NCBI GenBank assembly: GCA_016188775.1
Contig: JACPHC010000009.1
Coordinates: 1 to 43,957 of the forward strand
DNA: 43,957 nucleotides
From: Parcubacteria group bacterium
Lineage (GTDB): Bacteria; Patescibacteriota; Minisyncoccia; JACPHC01
Direction: 5' to 3'
The notes beneath the pieces were generated by a model. That model was not told where the DNA came from. It saw nothing but the letters and a program-made list of their open reading frames with translations, and made no database searches. Shown piece by piece: positions 14,630 to 23,710 of the stretch. The position numbers and the translations under genes were made by a program. Each line of letters begins with the position of its first letter. Within the stretch, counting starts at the first letter, position 1.

Positions 14630-15721
14630 ATGTTAAAAGACATTCTTTTTATTCTTTTTGTCATCGCGCTGGTTATTTTTATCGTTATTTTCGCGCCCTT
14701 GATTTTGCAGGGAAGTTTTCGAGGGCAGACTTTAAGAGACGGCGGCGTTTTTATTTCTCGAGACAACGGCGATAATTGGATTCAGAAAAAAAATCTTCTT
14801 CCCAAAGGTGACATCAGCCGCGTGGAAGTTATTGATATAGCGATTGATCCGACCGATTCTAATCTTATTTTTTTGGGAACTAAAGAAGGCGGACTTTATA
14901 AAAGCCTTGACGCGGGCGAATCTTGGTTTGCTTTCCGTGATTTAATCGGTTTCCTTGGACCGCGGGACACGGTTGAAAAAATCGCTTATGACAAGACCAA
15001 TAAAGATCGTTTTTATTTGGCCATTTTTCAGGCGAGGAGAGGGAAGCTTCTTAAGACCGTTGATAACGGCCAGTCTTTCCGGGAAGTTTTTACCGTGGCT
15101 TCGGATAATTTTCTTATTTACGATATTGTCGTCGATCCTCAAAAGCCGTCCCGTCTTTATTTAGCCACGGGTCAGGGCGGATTTATAACTTCGGATGATT
15201 ACGGGGAATCCTGGAGAGTTCTTAAATGGTTTCCCGGTCCGGTTTGGCAAATCATTATTAATCCTTTTGACAGCAACGTAATTTACGCCGTGACTCGGAA
15301 TCAGGGATTATTCAAGACTCAAGATCGCGGCAAGAGCTGGACCGAACTTTCTTTGGAAATAGCTGAGAAATTTCCCGGCTCTTTAGCTGTTATGGATATG
15401 GCCATGAATCCGAACAATTCAAATATTTTATATCTGGCCACCAGCTTCGGGCTTCTTAAAAGTTCTAATGCCGGCTTGACTTTCGAGGCTGTCAAAAGTT
15501 TGGTTATTCCGCCGGAATCTTTGCCGGTGCTTTCGGTGGATTTAAGTCCTTTAAACAATAATTTGATATTTTTGAGCGCGGCTAATCATATTTATCGCTC
15601 CGAAGATAACGGAAAAAATTGGATCATCGCGACCCCGGCCACTTCGAAAAAAATTCGGGTTTTGAAAATTGATCCGAAAAATCCTAAAATTATATTAGCT
15701 GGCATGGAAAACCCGCAATGA
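14630..15721 (+). CDS. Membrane-anchored Asp-box (BNR) repeat protein, propeller-like
   Basis: The 363 aa product starts with a single membrane anchor (DILFILFVIALVIFIVIFAP) and carries seven Asp-box-like repeats: ISRDNGDNW, KSLDAGESW, KTVDNGQSF, TSDDYGESW, KTQDRGKSW, KSSNAGLTF and RSEDNGKNW, each with the strand pattern of VPS10/sialidase/YCF48 beta-propellers. Seven repeats suggest one extracytoplasmic propeller. No sialidase active-site residues are evident, so a binding or assembly role is more likely than an enzyme. It overlaps frr by ATGA, so its expression may be tied to ribosome recycling factor. Confidence 0.8.
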   Translation: MLKDILFILFVIALVIFIVIFAPLILQGSFRGQTLRDGGVFISRDNGDNWIQKKNLLPKGDISRVEVIDIAIDPTDSNLIFLGTKEGGLYKSLDAGESWFAFRDLIGFLGPRDTVEKIAYDKTNKDRFYLAIFQARRGKLLKTVDNGQSFREVFTVASDNFLIYDIVVDPQKPSRLYLATGQGGFITSDDYGESWRVLKWFPGPVWQIIINPFDSNVIYAVTRNQGLFKTQDRGKSWTELSLEIAEKFPGSLAVMDMAMNPNNSNILYLATSFGLLKSSNAGLTFEAVKSLVIPPESLPVLSVDLSPLNNNLIFLSAANHIYRSEDNGKNWIIATPATSKKIRVLKIDPKNPKIILAGMENPQ

Positions 15722-16272
15722 TTCAAAATTATTTAGACAAAATAAAATCAAAATTTGAAAAAAGCGTTGAAACGTTTAAGTCTGAATTGCTTTCTTTGCG
15801 CGTCGGCCGGGCCAGTCCGGCTTTGATTGAGAATTTAGTCGTGGACGCTTATGATTCAAAAATGAAGCTTCAAGAGTTGGCTTCCATCAGCGCTCCGGAC
15901 GCTAAAATTTTGGAAATTTTACCTTGGGACAAAAATATTTTGAAAAATATCGAAGAAGCGATCAGGAAATCGCCGCTCGGATTGAATCCCAATATCGCCG
16001 GTGATAAAATCCGATTGGTTTTGCCGCCGCTGACCGATGAAAGAAAAAAGGAATTGTTTAAACTCATTAGCCGATTAGCCGAAGAAGCGCGTCAAATTAT
16101 CAGAAAAGAGCGGGAGGAAATTTTACGCGAAATCGGGCGTTTGAGCAAAGACGGAGAAATTTCCGAAGACGAATTTTTTAAATTCAAAGAGAATCTTCAA
16201 AAATTGGTCGATGAATTTAACGCTAAAATTAAGGATTTACAAAATAAAAAGGAAGATGAAATTAACAAATAA
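15718..16272 (+). CDS. frr: Ribosome recycling factor
   Basis: RRF splits post-termination ribosomes with EF-G. The 184 aa protein shows LLSLRVGRASPALIENLVVD, QELASISAPDAKILEILPWD, IRKSPLGLNPNIAGDKIRLV and PPLTDERRKKEL-type sequence (PPLTDERKKELFKL), followed by the long three-helix bundle. Length matches the family (185 aa). It starts in an ATGA overlap with the propeller gene and is followed by the family B hairpin before rseP. Confidence 0.96.
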   Translation: MIQNYLDKIKSKFEKSVETFKSELLSLRVGRASPALIENLVVDAYDSKMKLQELASISAPDAKILEILPWDKNILKNIEEAIRKSPLGLNPNIAGDKIRLVLPPLTDERKKELFKLISRLAEEARQIIRKEREEILREIGRLSKDGEISEDEFFKFKENLQKLVDEFNAKIKDLQNKKEDEINK

Positions 16273-16297
16273 AAAATTTTTATCAAAACGAGTAATA

Positions 16298-16390
16298 AAT
16301 ATGTATCCTAAAAAATTTTTGAGGTCGAGGCTCTTTAATGAAATTATATAATCCGCCGAGGGTACCTAAAAATTTTTAGGATACATATTT
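16298..16390 (+). ncRNA. Covarying hairpin element, family B copy 2
   Basis: Left arm 16298-16324 pairs with 16365-16390 over at least 17 uninterrupted outer base pairs (AAATATGTATCCTAAAA outermost). The core is almost identical to that of copy 1 at 12751-12792. The outer arm differs at five positions, all compensated. It separates frr from rseP. Confidence 0.7.
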
Positions 16391-16422
16391 TTGCGCTTTG
16401 TAATTATATTAATAAATTATCT

Positions 16423-17505
16423 ATGACTTTTATTTTATTTATTTTAGTTTTGGGAATCTTAGTGATTGTTCATGAATTTGGGCATTTTATTTTCGCGCGT
16501 TATTTCGGCGTCAAGGTCGATGAATTCGGATTTGGTTTTCCGCCAAGATTATTCGGCGTTAAAAAAGGCCAAACTCTTTTTTCTTTAAATTTGTTTCCTT
16601 TGGGCGGATTCGTGAAAATTTTCGGCGAAGAAGGAGAAGGGAAAGGCGATCCTTCAAGCTTTGTTTCAAATTCGGCTTTAAGGCGGGCTTTGATCATTTC
16701 GGCCGGCGTTATAATGAATTTGATTTTGGCTTGGTTTTTATTTTCCTTGATTCATTTTTTGGGAATTCCGCAAGCCGTTGAAAAAGATGATTTGAAAGCT
16801 AAGAATATTAAAATTCAGATTCTGGCGATTCAAAAAGATTCTCCGGCTGAAAAATCGGGGCTCAAAATTGGCGATGCTATTTTAATGCTTGAACAAAAAA
16901 ATGATGTTTTTAAAATTTCGGAAAACATCCCAACCGAGGATGTCATAAAATTTATTAAAGAGCGGGCCGGTCGAGAGTTGGTTCTTCAAATTTTAAGGGG
17001 CAAAGAGGTAATAATGATTAAAGCCGTTCCTAGGGAAAATCCTCCGCCGAGAGAAGGAGCTTTAGGCATTGCCATTGAACGAGTGGGAATCGCGGCTTCT
17101 CCTTGGTACTTGGCCCCTATTGATGGCCTCAAAACCACATTTAACACCGCGGCCCTTTTTCTTTATTCAATTTTCAATATTGTTAAAAATTTGATAATCG
17201 GCCAACATCAAGAGCTTGGCATTACCGGTCCGATCGGCATCGCGGTTTTGACCCGAGATATTTACAGGCTCGGTTTTATTTATTTTTTGCAGTTTATCGC
17301 TCTGATATCCATCAATCTGGCCGTGATTAATATTTTTCCTTTTCCGGCCCTGGACGGCGGCCGGCTTTTATTCATCGCTATTGAAAAAATCAAAGGTAGT
17401 CCGGTTTCTCAATCCGCGGAAAAAATCACCCACGCTATCGGCTTTGCTCTTTTGATATTTTTGATGATTTTTGTCACTTTTCGGGATATTCAAAGATTTT
17501 TTTAA
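16423..17505 (+). CDS. rseP: Site-2 protease RseP-family zinc metalloprotease
   Basis: Intramembrane zinc protease of the RseP/RasP class. The 360 aa protein has HEFGH (first helix, ILVIVHEFGHFIFARYFGV), the FGFPPRLFGVKKGQT pattern, a PDZ domain (about 115-205: KDSPAEKSGLKIGDAILMLE), a conserved GITGPIGIAVLTRDI segment and the C-terminal FPFPALDGGRLLFIAIE that supplies the third zinc ligand. Only one PDZ domain is visible. It would cut membrane regulators or signal-peptide remnants; its substrates cannot be told from the sequence. Confidence 0.94.
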   Translation: MTFILFILVLGILVIVHEFGHFIFARYFGVKVDEFGFGFPPRLFGVKKGQTLFSLNLFPLGGFVKIFGEEGEGKGDPSSFVSNSALRRALIISAGVIMNLILAWFLFSLIHFLGIPQAVEKDDLKAKNIKIQILAIQKDSPAEKSGLKIGDAILMLEQKNDVFKISENIPTEDVIKFIKERAGRELVLQILRGKEVIMIKAVPRENPPPREGALGIAIERVGIAASPWYLAPIDGLKTTFNTAALFLYSIFNIVKNLIIGQHQELGITGPIGIAVLTRDIYRLGFIYFLQFIALISINLAVINIFPFPALDGGRLLFIAIEKIKGSPVSQSAEKITHAIGFALLIFLMIFVTFRDIQRFF

Positions 17506-17514
17506 AAGATCTAA

Positions 17515-17607
17515 TGTCATTGCGAGGCGATGGAATCGCCGAAGTAATCTCATTTCTTGGTTAATTTTTGAGATTGCTTCGTCGGCTCAGGCCTCCTCGC
17601 AATGACA
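17515..17607. repeat. Dispersed TCATTGCGAGG-type palindromic repeat, copy 1
   Basis: TGTCATTGCGAGG at 17515-17527 is inverted exactly at 17595-17607. Inner parts GAAGTAATCTCA and TGAGATTGCTTC also pair. This repeat type occurs widely in bacterial genomes; two more copies lie at 18918-18990 and 33245-33355. Confidence 0.85.
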
Positions 17608-17644
17608 AACAAATTTGTTTTATATTGATGAATTTTACAATAAT

Positions 17645-18901
17645 ATGCGTCAATCTCAACTTTTTACCAAAATTTTAAAAGAGTCTCCCAAGGACGAAAT
17701 TTCGGCTAATGCTAAATTATTGGAGCGGGCCGGTTTTATTTTTAAAACCATGAGCGGCGTTTACGATTATTTGCCGCTGGGATGGCGCGTCCTTTCAAAA
17801 ATCAATCAAATTATCCGCGAAGAAATAAACGCGATTGGCGGACAGGAATTGCATCTTTCCGCTTTTCAATCAAAAGATTTGTGGGAAAAAACCGGCCGCT
17901 GGCAAACTCTGGCCGATATTATGTATCAATTTAAAGATCAATCCGGCCATGATGTCGGACTGGCCACCACCCACGAAGAAGCCGTCACCGATATTGCCAA
18001 ACGTTTTATTCGTTCTTATAAAGATTTGCCGGTTTTTGTCTATCAAATTCAAACTAAATTTCGGGACGAGCCCAGGGCTCGCTCCGGCCTTATCCGGGGC
18101 AAAGAATTTTTAATGAAAGATCTTTACAGCTTTCATCAAGATGAAAAAGATTTAGATTTATTTTATAAAAAAGTGGTCAAGGCTTACCTGAAAATTTTTA
18201 AACGCCTGGGTCTTTCAATATTCGTTACCGAAGCTTCCGGGGGCATTTTTTCCAAAGAGCCGTCTCACGAGTTTCAAGCTTTAACTTTGTCCGGCGAAGA
18301 TACGATATTTTATTGTCAAAAATGCCAATACGCCCAGAATCGGGAAATAGCGACTATGAAAGAAGGCGGGCAATGCCCAAAATGCTCCGGAAAAGTTTTT
18401 CAGTCCCGAGCCATTGAAGTCGGCAATATTTTTAAATTAGGAACTAGATTTTCCGAAGCGATTGGATTAAATTTTATTTCCAAAGACGGCCAGGCGCGTC
18501 CGGCGATTATGGGAAGCTACGGCATTGGCCCGGGTCGGGCGATGGGAACAATCGTCGAAGTCTCAAGCGATGAGCGCGGAATTATTTGGCCCGAGTCAGT
18601 CGCGCCTTACGGCATTCATTTAATTTTTCTTTTTCGGGAAAGCGTGAAAAAAACGCGACTGAAAAAATTAGCGGAAAAAATTTATCAGGATTTACAAAAG
18701 AAAAATATCGAGGTATTGTATGATGATCGAGAAGATAAATCAGCCGGTGAAAAATTCGCTGACGCGGATTTAATCGGCGCGCCGTTAAGAATCGTAGTTT
18801 CGGATAAAACAATGGCCAAAGACAGCGTTGAGATTAAAAAGAGAAACAGCAAGAAAATAGAAGTTGTAAAAATATCAAGATTTAATCAAATTAAAAAATA
18901 A
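17645..18901 (+). CDS. proS: Prolyl-tRNA synthetase (short form without editing insertion)
   Basis: Class II ProRS charges tRNA-Pro. I start at ATG 17645 (MRQSQLFTKILKESPKDEIS), the typical N-terminus, over an upstream TTG at 17615. Class II motifs include GVYDYLPLGWRVLSKI, motif 2 FRDEPRARSGLIRGKEFLM and motif 3 MGSYGIGPGRAMGTIVE. The protein is 418 aa because the INS editing domain of E. coli ProRS (572 aa) is absent between motifs 2 and 3. Two CxxC pairs (CQKC, CPKC) flank the short linker. The anticodon-binding domain follows (about 320-410). Confidence 0.95.
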   Translation: MRQSQLFTKILKESPKDEISANAKLLERAGFIFKTMSGVYDYLPLGWRVLSKINQIIREEINAIGGQELHLSAFQSKDLWEKTGRWQTLADIMYQFKDQSGHDVGLATTHEEAVTDIAKRFIRSYKDLPVFVYQIQTKFRDEPRARSGLIRGKEFLMKDLYSFHQDEKDLDLFYKKVVKAYLKIFKRLGLSIFVTEASGGIFSKEPSHEFQALTLSGEDTIFYCQKCQYAQNREIATMKEGGQCPKCSGKVFQSRAIEVGNIFKLGTRFSEAIGLNFISKDGQARPAIMGSYGIGPGRAMGTIVEVSSDERGIIWPESVAPYGIHLIFLFRESVKKTRLKKLAEKIYQDLQKKNIEVLYDDREDKSAGEKFADADLIGAPLRIVVSDKTMAKDSVEIKKRNSKKIEVVKISRFNQIKK

Positions 18902-18917
18902 AAAAAGTTGTTATATT

Positions 18918-18990
18918 GTTATTGCGAGCGCAGCGAAGCAATCTCAATAGAATCAAGGGATTGCTTCGTCGCTTCGTTCCTCGCAATGAC
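18918..18990. repeat. Dispersed TCATTGCGAGG-type palindromic repeat, copy 2
   Basis: GTTATTGCGAGCGCAGCGAA (18918 on) pairs imperfectly with the right half ending TCCTCGCAATGAC at 18990; the inner halves share GAAGCAATCTC/GATTGCTTC. It separates proS from mreB. Confidence 0.85.
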
Positions 18991-19031
18991 GCCCCATTTG
19001 TTTCGTTTGCATTAATTCATAACAATGAAAA

Positions 19032-20084
19032 ATGTTGAATCGACTTTTTAAAATTTTTCCCAAAGATATCGGCATTGATTTAGGAACGGCCAATACTTTG
19101 GTTTATGTTAAAGGACGAGGGATTGTCATCAACGAGCCTTCGGTGGTGGCTATTAATCAAAAAACCGGCCAAGTTTTGGCCATTGGCAGTGAAGCGAAAA
19201 AAATGGTTGGCCGCACTCCCGCTCATATCGTGGCCGAGCGGCCCCTGGTCGCCGGAGTTATTTCCGATTTTGACGTCACCGAACAGATGCTTCGTTATCT
19301 GATTGATAAGGTTCATAAACAGACTTTTATCGTTTTTCCGCGTCCGCGCGTCGTTATCGGCATTCCTTCCGGAGTCACTGAAGTTGAAAAAAGAGCGGTG
19401 GAAGACGCGGCCAGAAATGCCGGAGCGGTTGAGGTTTATTTGATTGAGGAACCAATGGCCGCGGCTATCGGCATCAGATTGCCGGTTAATGAAGCGTGTG
19501 GCAATATGGTTGTTGATGTTGGCGGTGGAACTTGCGAGGTGGCGGTAATATCGCTTGGCGGAATAGTGGCTTCCCGAAGTTTGAGAATCGCCGGAGATAA
19601 ATTTAATCAGGATATCGTTCGATTTGCCAGAGACGAATATAAATTGTTTATTGGCGAGAAAACAGCCGAAGACATTAAAATCGCCATCGGCTCTATCCAT
19701 CCGGCCGAAGAAAACTTGACGCATAAAATGAGGGGTCGAGATTTGGTTACCGGTCTTCCTCGGGAGGTTGAAATTAATTCTCACGAAATCAGGCGAGCCC
19801 TTTTTCCTTCCATTAATATTTTAGTTAATGCCATTAAAATGACCATTGAGGAGACGCCGCCGGAATTAGTCGCCGACATTATGCAGAGAGGCATTTATAT
19901 AGTTGGCGGCGGTTCGCTTCTTCGCGGATTTTATCGCTTGGTGGCTGAAGAAACCCAGATGCCGACTCATTTAGTGGATGATCCTTTGACGGCCGTTGTT
20001 CGGGGGACCGGCGTGGTGCTTGAAGATATTGATTCTTTAAAACAAGTTTTAGTTTCAACTCAATATGAAGAGGTCCCGCGTTAA
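19032..20084 (+). CDS. mreB: Rod shape-determining protein MreB
   Basis: MreB forms membrane-associated actin-like filaments that guide lateral wall synthesis. The 350 aa protein has a short amphipathic N-terminus (MLNRLFKIF), phosphate-1 IGIDLGTANTLVYV, intact EEP motif (Glu139-Glu140: YLIEEPMAAAIG), phosphate-2 MVVDVGGGTCEVAVISLGGI and adenosine motif YIVGGGSLLRGF. It heads mreB-mreC-mreD-mrdA, and mreC starts inside its 3' end. The intact EEP distinguishes it from the paralogue at 12856. Confidence 0.96.
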   Translation: MLNRLFKIFPKDIGIDLGTANTLVYVKGRGIVINEPSVVAINQKTGQVLAIGSEAKKMVGRTPAHIVAERPLVAGVISDFDVTEQMLRYLIDKVHKQTFIVFPRPRVVIGIPSGVTEVEKRAVEDAARNAGAVEVYLIEEPMAAAIGIRLPVNEACGNMVVDVGGGTCEVAVISLGGIVASRSLRIAGDKFNQDIVRFARDEYKLFIGEKTAEDIKIAIGSIHPAEENLTHKMRGRDLVTGLPREVEINSHEIRRALFPSINILVNAIKMTIEETPPELVADIMQRGIYIVGGGSLLRGFYRLVAEETQMPTHLVDDPLTAVVRGTGVVLEDIDSLKQVLVSTQYEEVPR

Positions 20085-20820
20085 ATTTTCGCCTTTAAAA
20101 ATTTTTGTAATTTTGGCGGTTTTTGCCGCTATTATTTTTTGGGGCAATTTTAAAAAAAGCGATTTTTTTAAAAATTTTATCATTCGATTAGTCTCTTATC
20201 CGATTGGTAAAATTGAAAAGCGGAAAAACTCTTCCACTAAAAAAATAACGGAAAAAGATATTATGAGTTTGGAGACGAAAATTAAGGAATTAGAACGAGA
20301 AAATGATAATTTGAAAAATTTATTGACGCTGGACAAGAAAGAAAATAAAAATCGATTTCTGCCGGCCAATTTTGTTTTAAAATTGGGACCGGAGAACGGA
20401 GCGATGATTATTATTAACGTCGGATCCAAAGAAGGCGTGGCCGAAAAAGACGCGGTCATGCAAGAAGGAAAATTTCTTGTCGGGAGAGTAGTAAAAGTCT
20501 GGCCGGATTTTTCAAGAGTTCGTTTAATCACCGACCCCGATGAAGTAATCGCCGTTCGGACTTTAAATTCAAAGATTCCCGGTACTTTGAGCGGCAGTTT
20601 CGGCTTGATCTTGAAAATGGAATTTTTATCCGATTCCAATCCCGAGAATAATGAAATTATTTTAACCTCCGGCGAAGACGGCTATGAGGCTGGTCTAATA
20701 GCGGGGAGAATTTCTCGAGTCAGGATTAAAGAGGGCGAGTCTATAAAAGAAGCGATAATTGAGCCGGCCTTTTCCGATTTTGACGAGCTGGCCGTTATCT
20801 TTAATCCGATAAAGCAATGA
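20065..20820 (+). CDS. mreC: Rod shape-determining protein MreC
   Basis: MreC is a single-pass protein whose external domain scaffolds the elongasome and activates PBP2. The 251 aa product has a basic start, one membrane helix (about 12-26), a coiled coil (about 65-100: MSLETKIKELERENDNLKNL) and the beta-rich MreC domain with NVGSKEGVAEKDAVMQEGKF, LVGRVVKVWPDFSRVRLITD and the later GEDGYEAGLIAGRISRV. It overlaps mreB by 20 nt and mreD by ATGA. Confidence 0.93.
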   Translation: MKRSRVKFSPLKIFVILAVFAAIIFWGNFKKSDFFKNFIIRLVSYPIGKIEKRKNSSTKKITEKDIMSLETKIKELERENDNLKNLLTLDKKENKNRFLPANFVLKLGPENGAMIIINVGSKEGVAEKDAVMQEGKFLVGRVVKVWPDFSRVRLITDPDEVIAVRTLNSKIPGTLSGSFGLILKMEFLSDSNPENNEIILTSGEDGYEAGLIAGRISRVRIKEGESIKEAIIEPAFSDFDELAVIFNPIKQ

Positions 20821-21275
20821 GATTTTTTTTATTATCAATTTTTATTTTAATGTTTATTTTATTGGATTTTATTTTACTGGCGCTTAATTTTCCTTGGCCT
20901 GTTTATTTTGGACTGGCTTTTATTTCCGCCGCCGCTTTTTTTTTCGCGGTCAAAGAAATTTTACCCGCCTCGCTTTTAGGCGGTTTGATTTTTGACAGTC
21001 TTTCAGTCCGTTATTTCGGCTTTTATCTTTTAATTTTTTCTTTAATTGTGTTTTTAGCCGATTGGTTAAAGCCTCGTTTAACGCCGGAGGCCAAAAAATA
21101 TTTCGTTGTTTTTTTTACTCTTTCAGCCTTGTCCGTAATCTATTTTTTTTATTTCATTTTTCATCGGGATAATTTTATCCACCCGTCGTTTTTCATTTTT
21201 CTCGTTTTATTAAACGGTTTTGTTTCTTTTATTTTTGCCGTTATTTTAAAAAATGCTTGGTTTAAAAAAATATAA
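20817..21275 (+). CDS. mreD: Polytopic membrane protein in MreD position
   Basis: The 152 aa product is almost entirely hydrophobic with about five membrane helices and a phenylalanine-rich composition. Sequence similarity to MreD is too weak for me to claim from motifs alone, but its size, topology and place between mreC and the PBP2 gene fit MreD, which bridges MreC and PBP2. It starts in an ATGA overlap with mreC and its last 23 nt overlap mrdA. Confidence 0.7.
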   Translation: MRFFLLSIFILMFILLDFILLALNFPWPVYFGLAFISAAAFFFAVKEILPASLLGGLIFDSLSVRYFGFYLLIFSLIVFLADWLKPRLTPEAKKYFVVFFTLSALSVIYFFYFIFHRDNFIHPSFFIFLVLLNGFVSFIFAVILKNAWFKKI

Positions 21276-23184
21276 ATACAAAATTAATTTAAAAGATCGT
21301 CAGATGATTGAGCCAGACGAAATTTTTTTGGATTCAAAAAATCCTATGGGTTTTTCCAAAGAAACACTGGAAGGCGTTTTAGAATTTCCGATTAAGAGCC
21401 GTTATTTTTTTATTGAATTTGCCGTTGGAATTTTGATTTTGACTATTTTCGCTGCCCGTCTTTTTTTTCTTTCAATAATCAAAGGGGAGTATTTTTGGAA
21501 AATTTCAGAGTCTAACCATAGTTCCCGCGAACTGATCGCGCCGGAAAGGGGCATTATTTACGATCGCGATTTTGAGCTTTTAGTCGCCAACGTTCCTCGT
21601 TTTAGTTTGATTTTGAAAAATGGCGCTATGTTAGACGATGAAGAGATTTTGGATTTAGCTAAAAAACTTTCTCCGTTGATTCAGGCCGATGTCGCGGAAA
21701 TTTCCGATATTTTTAAAGAAGCGATAGCCGGCCTGGCCAGTCAAAAGAGCGATATTGTAATTTTTCCTAACGTTGACCCTGAAAAGGCCCTGATTTTAAA
21801 AAGCGTTTTGGAAAAAGACGGCCAATTAACATTGGCAAGTCAAAAAGGAAGAAATTATATTGACGGGGAAATTTTTAGCCATATTATCGGATATTTGGGG
21901 AAAATAGGACGGGAATTGGCGGATAAAAACGATTATTCTTATAATGATCTGATTGGGAAGGCCGGCCTGGAATTATTATTTGAGCCCTTGCTGCGCGGTC
22001 GAGCCGGCGAATTAAAAAGAGAATTCGATGCCAGAGGAAATTTGGTGGCTGAAAGAATAGTTAAACAGCCTTTTAATGGGCAAAATTTGGTTTTATCAAT
22101 CAATGCCGGTCTTCAAAGGAAGATGAAAGAATCGTTGGCGGCGAGATTAGAAAGAAGGGGATCTCGGGCCGGCGCGGCAGTTGCCATGGATCCGAGAAAT
22201 GGTGAAATTCTTGGCCTGGTCAGCCTTCCCGGCTTTGATAATAATCTTTTTCTCAAAACATCGAGCAAAGATCTTAAAAAAATTTTGTCAGATTCTCAAA
22301 AACCTCTTTTCAATCGGGCGGTGGCCGGCGAATATCCGCCCGGTTCAACGATCAAACCGTTGATGGCCACGGCCGCTTTGGAAGAAAAAATTATTGATCC
22401 GGCATTTCAGGTATTCGATCCCGGTTATATCAGCGTCCCCAGCCTATACGACGCCAGTATTATTTATACTTTTAAAGATTGGAAATATTTTGGCAATGTT
22501 AATATGAAACGCGCTATTGCCGAATCCGCTAATGTTTATTTTTATACTATCGGCGGCGGCTACGAAGGGTTTAAGGGATTGGGAATTGAAAAAATAAAAA
22601 CCTATTTTAAAAAATTCGGTTTAGGAAATTTGTTTGGCATTGATTTGAACGGCGAGAAATCGGGATTGGTGCCTGATCCGGATTGGAAATTAAACGTGAA
22701 GAAAGAGCTTTGGTTTATTGGCGATACCTATAACGTTTCGATCGGTCAGGGAGATTTACGGGTGACTCCTTTGCAGTTGGCTTCCGCTTACGCCGCGCTC
22801 GCCAACGGCGGCAAGCTTTTTAAACCAAGGATTTTACGGGAGATCGTGGATGGCGATAAAAATATTATTCAGAAATTTGAGCCGGAGATATTGAACGAAT
22901 CAATCGCCAGTTCTGAAAATATTGAAACGGTCAGGGAAGGAATGCGTGAGACCGTCCGGTCGGGATCGGCCACCTCGCTCTACAGTCTGCCGGTCCAAGT
23001 GGCCGGAAAAACCGGCACGGCTCAATTTGGCAACGGAAAAAAACACGCGTGGTTCGGCAGTTTCGCTCCTTATCAAAATCCCGAAATCGTCCTTATTGTT
23101 TTGGTCGAAGAAGGCGAGGGCGGCTCGGTGGACGCGGTGCCGGTAGCCAAAGATATTTTAACGTGGTATTTTTCAAAAAAGTAA
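21253..23184 (+). CDS. mrdA: Penicillin-binding protein 2 (elongation transpeptidase)
   Basis: Class B PBP that cross-links peptidoglycan in the elongasome. The 643 aa protein has a cytoplasmic tail of about 50 residues, a membrane helix (about 52-74), the pedestal domain with APERGIIYDRDFELLVANVP, and the transpeptidase domain with Ser365 in STIK, Ser425-Ala-Asn, and Lys586-Thr-Gly. Length is typical. It is coupled to mreD. Its partner glycosyltransferase RodA is not in the window. A later internal ATG at 21304 could also start translation. Confidence 0.94.
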   Translation: MLGLKKYKYKINLKDRQMIEPDEIFLDSKNPMGFSKETLEGVLEFPIKSRYFFIEFAVGILILTIFAARLFFLSIIKGEYFWKISESNHSSRELIAPERGIIYDRDFELLVANVPRFSLILKNGAMLDDEEILDLAKKLSPLIQADVAEISDIFKEAIAGLASQKSDIVIFPNVDPEKALILKSVLEKDGQLTLASQKGRNYIDGEIFSHIIGYLGKIGRELADKNDYSYNDLIGKAGLELLFEPLLRGRAGELKREFDARGNLVAERIVKQPFNGQNLVLSINAGLQRKMKESLAARLERRGSRAGAAVAMDPRNGEILGLVSLPGFDNNLFLKTSSKDLKKILSDSQKPLFNRAVAGEYPPGSTIKPLMATAALEEKIIDPAFQVFDPGYISVPSLYDASIIYTFKDWKYFGNVNMKRAIAESANVYFYTIGGGYEGFKGLGIEKIKTYFKKFGLGNLFGIDLNGEKSGLVPDPDWKLNVKKELWFIGDTYNVSIGQGDLRVTPLQLASAYAALANGGKLFKPRILREIVDGDKNIIQKFEPEILNESIASSENIETVREGMRETVRSGSATSLYSLPVQVAGKTGTAQFGNGKKHAWFGSFAPYQNPEIVLIVLVEEGEGGSVDAVPVAKDILTWYFSKK

Positions 23185-23198
23185 TTTACTATTATAAT
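23170..23198 (+). promoter_or_regulatory. Putative promoter for greA
   Basis: TTTTCA (23170-23175), 17 nt, then a perfect TATAAT (23193-23198). It overlaps the end of mrdA and lies 48 nt before greA. Confidence 0.4.
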
Positions 23199-23245
23199 TA
23201 ATTAACCCGCTGAAATTTTAATAAAAAATTAGGCGGATAAAAAAT

Positions 23246-23707
23246 ATGACAAAACAAGAATATATTTCGGAAGAGGGTTTGGAAAAATTAAAAAAAGAGC
23301 TTCACGAGCTCAAGACCGCCAAGCGGCAGGAAATCGCTCAACGCTTGGAAGAGGCCAAGGCCTTGGGCGATCTTTCCGAAAACGCCGAATATATGGAGGC
23401 GAAAGAGACCCAAGCTTTTAATGAGGCCAAAATCGCCGAACTGGAAGAATTGATTAGAAACGCCGTGATTATAGAAGCGAATCATAAAAAAGGAATCGTG
23501 GATTTAGGATCCGAGGTTGAAGTTAAAAGCGATCACGGAAAAGAAGTTTTTACCGTTGTCGGCTCCGAAGAAGCGGATCCCGATCATGGTTTGATTTCCA
23601 ACGAGTCGCCTTTAGGCAAATCGTTTTTGGGCCGAAAATCCGGCGAGGTGATTGAAATTAAAACTCCGGCCGGAATTACGAAATATAAAATTATTTCTAT
23701 CGGATAA
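23246..23707 (+). CDS. greA: Transcription elongation factor GreA
   Basis: GreA rescues backtracked RNA polymerase by stimulating transcript cleavage. The 153 aa protein has the N-terminal coiled coil (about 1-75) with the catalytic tip LGDLSENAEYMEAKE, and the C-terminal FKBP-like domain with GLISNESPLGKSFLGRKSGE. Length is standard. It is followed after 3 nt by lysS, an arrangement seen in many bacteria. Confidence 0.96.
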   Translation: MTKQEYISEEGLEKLKKELHELKTAKRQEIAQRLEEAKALGDLSENAEYMEAKETQAFNEAKIAELEELIRNAVIIEANHKKGIVDLGSEVEVKSDHGKEVFTVVGSEEADPDHGLISNESPLGKSFLGRKSGEVIEIKTPAGITKYKIISIG

Positions 23708-23710
23708 AAT

